DNA from: Brienomyrus brachyistius
Lineage: Eukaryota; Chordata; Actinopteri; Osteoglossiformes; Mormyridae
Direction of reading: 5' to 3'
Assembly (NCBI RefSeq): GCF_023856365.1
Contig: NW_026042436.1
Span: 186,001 to 250,000 of the forward strand
Length of the DNA stretch: 64,000 nucleotides
The notes beneath the pieces are model-generated. The model saw only the letters and a program-made list of their open reading frames with translations. It was not told the origin of the DNA and made no database searches. Shown piece after piece: positions 62,326 to 64,000 of this stretch; the stretch's first letter is position 1, and each line of letters starts with the position of its first letter. The translations under genes and the position numbers were made by a program.

Positions 62326-63952
62326 TGGGATTCCGGTCCATCGCAGGGCACGAGGCTGGGGGACAGCCTGGATGGGATTCCGGTCCATCGCAGGGCACGG
62401 GGCTGGGGGACACCCTGGATGGGATGCCAGTCCATCACAGGGCACAGGGTACAGCCTGGAAGGGATGCCAGTGCATCGCAGGGCACAGGGCTGGGTTACA
62501 GCCTGGACGGGATACCAGTCCATCGCAAGGCACAGGGTACACCCTGGACGGGATGCCAGTCCATCGCAGGGCGCGGGGCTGGGGGACATCCTGGACGGGA
62601 TGCCAGTCCATCACAGGGCACAGGGTACAGCCTGGAAGGGATGCCAGTCCATTGCAGGGCACAGGGCTGAGGGACACCCTGGACGGGATGCCAGTCCATC
62701 GCAGGGCACTGGGCTGGGGTACAGCCTTGATGGGATGCCAGTCCATCGCAGGGCACAGGGCTGAGGGACACCCTGGACGGGATGCCAGTCCATCGCAGGG
62801 CACTGGGCTGGGGTACAGCCTTGATGGGATGCCAGTCCATCGCAGGGCACAGGGCTGTGGGACACCCTGCACGGGATGCCAGTCCATCACAGGGCACAGG
62901 GCTGGGGTACAACCTGGATGGGATGCCAGTCCATCGCAGGGCACTGGGCTGTGGGACACCCTGCACGGGATGCCAGTCCATCGCAGGGCACAGGGCTGAG
63001 GTACAGCCTGGACGGGATGCCTGTCCATCGCAGGGCACAGGGCTGGGAGACTCCCTGGACGGGTTTCCAGTCCATCACAGGGCACGGGGCTGGGGGACAC
63101 CCTGGACGGGATGCCAGTGCATCACAGGGCACAGGGTACAGCCTGGATGGAATGCCAGTCCATCACAGGGCACGGGGCTGGGGGACACCCTGGATAGGAT
63201 GCCAGTCCATCGCAGGGCAGAGGGCTGGGATACATCCTGGACGGGATGCCAATACATCGCAAGGCACAGGGCTGTGGGACACCCTGGACGGGAGGCCAGT
63301 CCATCGCAGGGCACAGGGCTGTGGGACACCCTGCACGGGATGCCAGTCCATCACAGGGCACAGGGCTGGGGTACAGCCTGGATGCGATGCCAGTCCATCG
63401 CAAGGCACAGGGTACAGCCTGGATGGGATGCCAGTCCATCGCAGGGCACAGGGCTGAGGGACAGCCTGGATGGGATTCCGGTCCATCGCAGGGCACGAGG
63501 CTGGGGGACAGCCTGGATGGGATTCCGGTCCATCGCAGGGCACGGGGCTGGGGGACACCCTGGATGGGAGGCCAGTCCATCGCAGGGCACAGGGCTGGGG
63601 TACAGCCTGGATGGGATGCCAGTCCATCGCAGGGCACAGGGCTGGGGTACAGCCTGGACGGGATGCCTGTCCATGGCAGGGCACAGGGCTGGGTGACACC
63701 CTGGACGGGATGCCAGTCCATCACAGGGCACAGGGCTGGGGGACACCCTGGACGGGATGCCAGTGCATCACAGGGCACAGGGTACAGCCTGGATGGAATG
63801 CCAGTCCATCACAGGGCACGGGGCTGGGGGACACCCTGGATGGGATGCCAGTCCATCGCAGGGCAGGGGGCTGGGATACAACCTGGACGGGATGCCAATC
63901 CATCGCAAGGCACAGGGCTGTGGGACACCCTGCACGGGATGCCAGTCCATCA
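62326..63952. repeat. Higher-order module T7, cut short by the junction to H3
   Basis: T7 matches T2 at a constant offset of 25,202, including the GCAGGGGGCTGGG change near 63,866 and the same replacement of the T end by H sequence. T2-H2 and T7-H3 are therefore copies of one recombination product, not two independent joins. Confidence 0.87.
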
Positions 63953-64000
63953 CAGGGCACAGGGCTGGGGTACAACCTGAATGGGATGCCAGTCCATCGC
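63909..64000. repeat. Start of a third H module (H3) at the window edge
   Basis: The last bases match 38,707-38,798, including the TACAACCTGAATGGG unit that marks the start of H. Only 92 bp are visible and the first 44 are shared with T, so the call rests on the final 48 bp and on the T2-H2 parallel. It implies the array continues to the right as an H module. Confidence 0.7.

Larger units (their letters stand above)
1..64000. repeat. Tandem array of 47/41-bp units filling the whole window
   Basis: From the first base to the last the sequence is head-to-tail copies of one unit in one orientation, with no interruption by other DNA. The first complete unit begins at 30 and the last, incomplete one at 63,983, so the array runs past both edges. 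Units are 47 bp or, less often, 41 bp. In the best-resolved higher-order block the lengths fit about 95 long and 24 short units, which extrapolates to roughly 1,400 units here. The plus strand is rich in G runs (GGG to GGGGG) and the minus strand in C runs. No stretch over 300 bases departs from the pattern, so there is no room for a gene, RNA gene or transposon. Satellite or long minisatellite is the only reading I can support. Chromosomal location (subtelomeric, pericentromeric or other) cannot be told from the sequence. Confidence 0.99.

Noticed and set aside
1..64000. Coding tandem repeat such as a mucin-type exon
   Set aside because: Coding repeats normally have unit lengths divisible by three and keep one frame. 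Here each unit shifts the frame by two, stops occur in every frame, and no flanking exon sequence is present.
1..64000. CRISPR array
   Set aside because: There are no unique spacers: the entire unit is repeated, and variation is scattered point changes rather than constant repeat plus variable spacer.
1..64000. CENP-B box or other centromere protein site
   Set aside because: I looked for the TTCG....A..CGGG pattern in the common unit types and did not find it; TTCCGG and TTCATCG units lack the required spacing. Centromeric function cannot be excluded but has no support here.
1..64000. A new defence, mobile or biosynthetic gene system
   Set aside because: No protein-coding gene, transposase, RNA gene or unique DNA exists in the window. 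What is unusual here is the repeat architecture itself.

Overview
The whole 64-kb window is one uninterrupted tandem-repeat array (a GC-rich minisatellite or satellite). I find no gene, RNA gene, mobile element, CRISPR array or unique flanking DNA. The basic unit is 47 bp, with a frequent 41-bp form lacking a 6-bp piece. The average spacing gives roughly 1,400 units (estimate). Units start GGGATGCC, carry CCATCGCAGGGCA or CCATCACAGGGCA, and end CCTGGAY. Every long open reading frame, including one of 854 codons at 2788-5352, is a by-product of this repeat.

Organism: most likely a vertebrate, lineage not determinable from the window. The commonest differences between units are CG/TG/CA swaps at fixed positions, which is the pattern left by decay of methylated CpG. 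The core GGATGCCAGTCCATCGCAGG also resembles, from memory, a motif in dispersed repeats of fish and other vertebrate genomes. Nothing points to a bacterium, phage or plasmid.

Layout. The left part (1 to about 26.3 kb) is a patchwork of locally duplicated blocks with periods of about 1.2, 1.33, 1.41, 1.9-2.0 and 2.2 kb, with many one-base insertions and deletions. From about 26.3 kb a cleaner higher-order structure appears. After a 1,797-bp tandem duplication (26,340-29,933), the sequence from 28,215 to 56,369 can be written with three modules, H (3,461 bp), T (1,703 bp) and U (about 3,746 bp): H1-T1-U1-T2-H2-T3-T4-U2-T5-T6-U3. A mosaic stretch (56,370 to about 59,800) follows, then U4 (partial)-T7-H3, with H3 running off the window end. 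H-T blocks 10,492 bp apart differ at only about seven positions in 5,164 bp. An older, more damaged H-T copy lies at about 7,796-12,920.

Two rare unit types serve as landmarks. One is a four-unit cassette containing GCTTAGATG, found 22 times. The other is a unit with GGTCCTTTGCAGG, found 11 times; ten of these lie 552-554 bp upstream of a cassette. Together they define two repeat lineages.

The biology is array evolution by unequal exchange, slippage and probable gene conversion, not a gene system. All comparisons were made by eye; identities, unit counts and block edges should be recomputed. Because near-identical blocks of 5-10 kb occur, the assembled order and copy number could also be wrong.
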